64,000 bases of DNA, taken from NCBI GenBank assembly GCA_019638525.1, contig JAHBTO010000006.1:62001-126000 (forward strand). Reading direction: 5' to 3'. Within the stretch, counting starts at the first letter, position 1. The number at the start of each line of letters is the position of its first letter. The stretch comes from Ferruginibacter sp. Lineage in GTDB: Bacteria > Bacteroidota > Bacteroidia > Chitinophagales > Chitinophagaceae. Positions 62,866 through 64,000 of the stretch are shown one piece after another. The translations under genes were made by a program, and so were the position numbers. Under the pieces are notes generated by a model that worked only from the letters and a program-made list of their open reading frames with translations, did not search any database and had not been told where the DNA came from.

Positions 62866-64000
62866 ATGTTCACTACTTGCAAAACATATATGGCAATGAG
62901 CAATTACCCGGTAAAAATCTGCTTTTTATTTGCACTTTTTTTAATAGCGGGTATTAATAAAGTACTGGCCCAGGAGATAAATGGAGATACAATTTATGTG
63001 AATGCCGAAGCCGAAGTTATGGTAAGGTTTCCTTCTATGCCCACCTATTTTAATACCACTCCTTCAAATGCACCTTATAATTTTAAAACAGCCGGCACAG
63101 GATTTACAATAATAGCCAAAGCCGAAAAAACAAAACCTGCCCCCCTGGTAGTTAATGAGGGAGGCCGCACACACAAATTCCTGATTGTATTTAAAAAGAA
63201 TTTAGATTATAACAATGATGCCGAAATGGATTATGATTACAGCACTGTAAAAAAGCTGGAAATGCATATCCGTGAAAATGAAAATAAAAAACAAGTTGTA
63301 CAATCATCTAATGACGATAAAAAAAATAATAAGGCTAAAAAAGGAAATGAAGATGAAAATAATTCATCGGGGTATTATGCACTGCTTGAAACCGGTGACA
63401 AATATTTAAAACAAAAAGATTACAACAACGCAAAACAGTATTTTGAAAAAGCACAAAAATTAAGGCCCGATGACCAGATACCTAAAATAAGATTAGATGA
63501 AATTAAAACCAAGATAGAAGATGAGAAAAAGTTAGAAAAACTATATAAAGACTATGTGAGCGCCGGCGAAAAAGCCCTAAAAAAGAATGACTATGCCGCT
63601 GCACGAATCTCGTACGAACAAGCATTAATAGTAAAGAAAAATGATGCAACGGCTACTGATAAATTAAAACTAATAGCATCAAAAGAAAAAGAAGAAGATG
63701 CAAAAGTACAAGTGGAATCAAATTATAACACTGCTATAACCGAAGCCGATAAACTATTTAATGCAGGAGATTATGATGAAGCAAAAACTGCTTATGAAAA
63801 AGCCTTAAACATTACTAAAAACAAATACCCGCAGGACCAATTAAAAAAGATTGAAAAAATACAAAATGATATAGCCGCACAAAAGAAAGCAGAAGACCAG
63901 AAAAAAATAAAAGAAAACAACCTGGCTGCTGAAAAAGCAAAAAAAGAAACCGACTATAACGATGCCATAAAAACTGCAGATAAATATTTTGCTGCCAAAG
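62866..64000 (+). CDS. Periplasmic TPR protein, truncated by the window end
   Basis: The frame is open from ATG 62866 to the window end (378 codons). Alternative starts at 62890 and 62896 also lead into the signal peptide (KICFLFALFLIAGINKVLAQ). Residues about 40-125 form a small beta-type domain (INGDTIYVNAEAEVMVRFPS); a Lys/Asn linker follows, then tetratricopeptide-like helices (ALLETGDKYLKQKDYNNAKQ, YEQALIVKKNDAT, LFNAGDYDEAKTAYEKALN) and a Lys/Glu-rich helix. It is probably cotranscribed with the type VI genes, where envelope proteins such as TssQ and TssR are expected, but I cannot assign it to either. Confidence 0.75.
   Translation, partial: MFTTCKTYMAMSNYPVKICFLFALFLIAGINKVLAQEINGDTIYVNAEAEVMVRFPSMPTYFNTTPSNAPYNFKTAGTGFTIIAKAEKTKPAPLVVNEGGRTHKFLIVFKKNLDYNNDAEMDYDYSTVKKLEMHIRENENKKQVVQSSNDDKKNNKAKKGNEDENNSSGYYALLETGDKYLKQKDYNNAKQYFEKAQKLRPDDQIPKIRLDEIKTKIEDEKKLEKLYKDYVSAGEKALKKNDYAAARISYEQALIVKKNDATATDKLKLIASKEKEEDAKVQVESNYNTAITEADKLFNAGDYDEAKTAYEKALNITKNKYPQDQLKKIEKIQNDIAAQKKAEDQKKIKENNLAAEKAKKETDYNDAIKTADKYFAAK

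Overview
The window is a chromosomal segment from a member of the Bacteroidota, most likely a Chitinophagaceae-type organism; the family level is an inference. The evidence is type IX secretion C-terminal sorting domains on secreted proteins, tail-fibre-like and 3-coathanger-like surface proteins, several NarL-type two-component systems with TPR or propeller sensors, -7 promoter boxes of the TAnnTTTG type, little Shine-Dalgarno signal, and a subtype iii type VI secretion system (T6SSiii), which is restricted to this phylum.

Region 1 (1-8195) is branched-chain amino acid biosynthesis: the 3' end of leuB, then ilvE-ilvD-ilvB-ilvN-ilvC-ilvA on the + strand. Between leuB and ilvE lies a 34-codon leader ORF rich in Ile/Val/Leu, followed by an intrinsic terminator and a mutually exclusive antiterminator. 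It reads as a classical ribosome-mediated attenuator.

Region 2 (8224-22472) is a NarL-type response regulator and TPR sensor kinase (- strand), followed by a run of secreted proteins on the + strand: a beta-helix protein, a T9SS cargo protein with four repeats, two copies of a lipocalin-like plus partner cassette, and a TPR protein. Six near-identical 20-bp operator-like inverted repeats lie exactly 21 nt upstream of -7-like boxes. Five precede the secreted-protein units and one precedes the kinase itself. This looks like a compact, self-contained two-component regulon and is the strongest candidate for an undescribed system here. An orphan Bro-N gene sits inside it, and palindromic intergenic repeats flank it.

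Region 3 (22630-39276) holds an S41-like lipoprotein peptidase, an M14 zinc carboxypeptidase, a PAS kinase/LuxR regulator/stand-alone receiver group, a 7-bp tandem repeat tract, an MscS channel, and on the - strand a group of secreted surface proteins (T9SS cargo, dockerin-like protein, BNR/sortilin-like protein, tail-fibre-like protein) plus an unknown 206-aa protein.

Region 4 (39594-64000) starts with a propeller-type sensor kinase and LuxR regulator, then a T6SSiii locus arranged around a divergent intergenic region at 55421-55796. On the - strand, in transcription order: tssD, vgrG, DUF4123 adaptor, PAAR protein, hydrolase-like protein, OmpA-like protein, tssH (clpV), tssB, a second tailed tssD and tssC, ending at a strong hairpin terminator. 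On the + strand: tssG, tssN, tssK, tssE, tssF, tssO, tssP and a TPR protein that runs off the window. The - strand thus carries tube, sheath, spike, ATPase and candidate cargo, and the + strand carries baseplate and envelope parts. No tRNA, rRNA, CRISPR array or insertion sequence was recognised.
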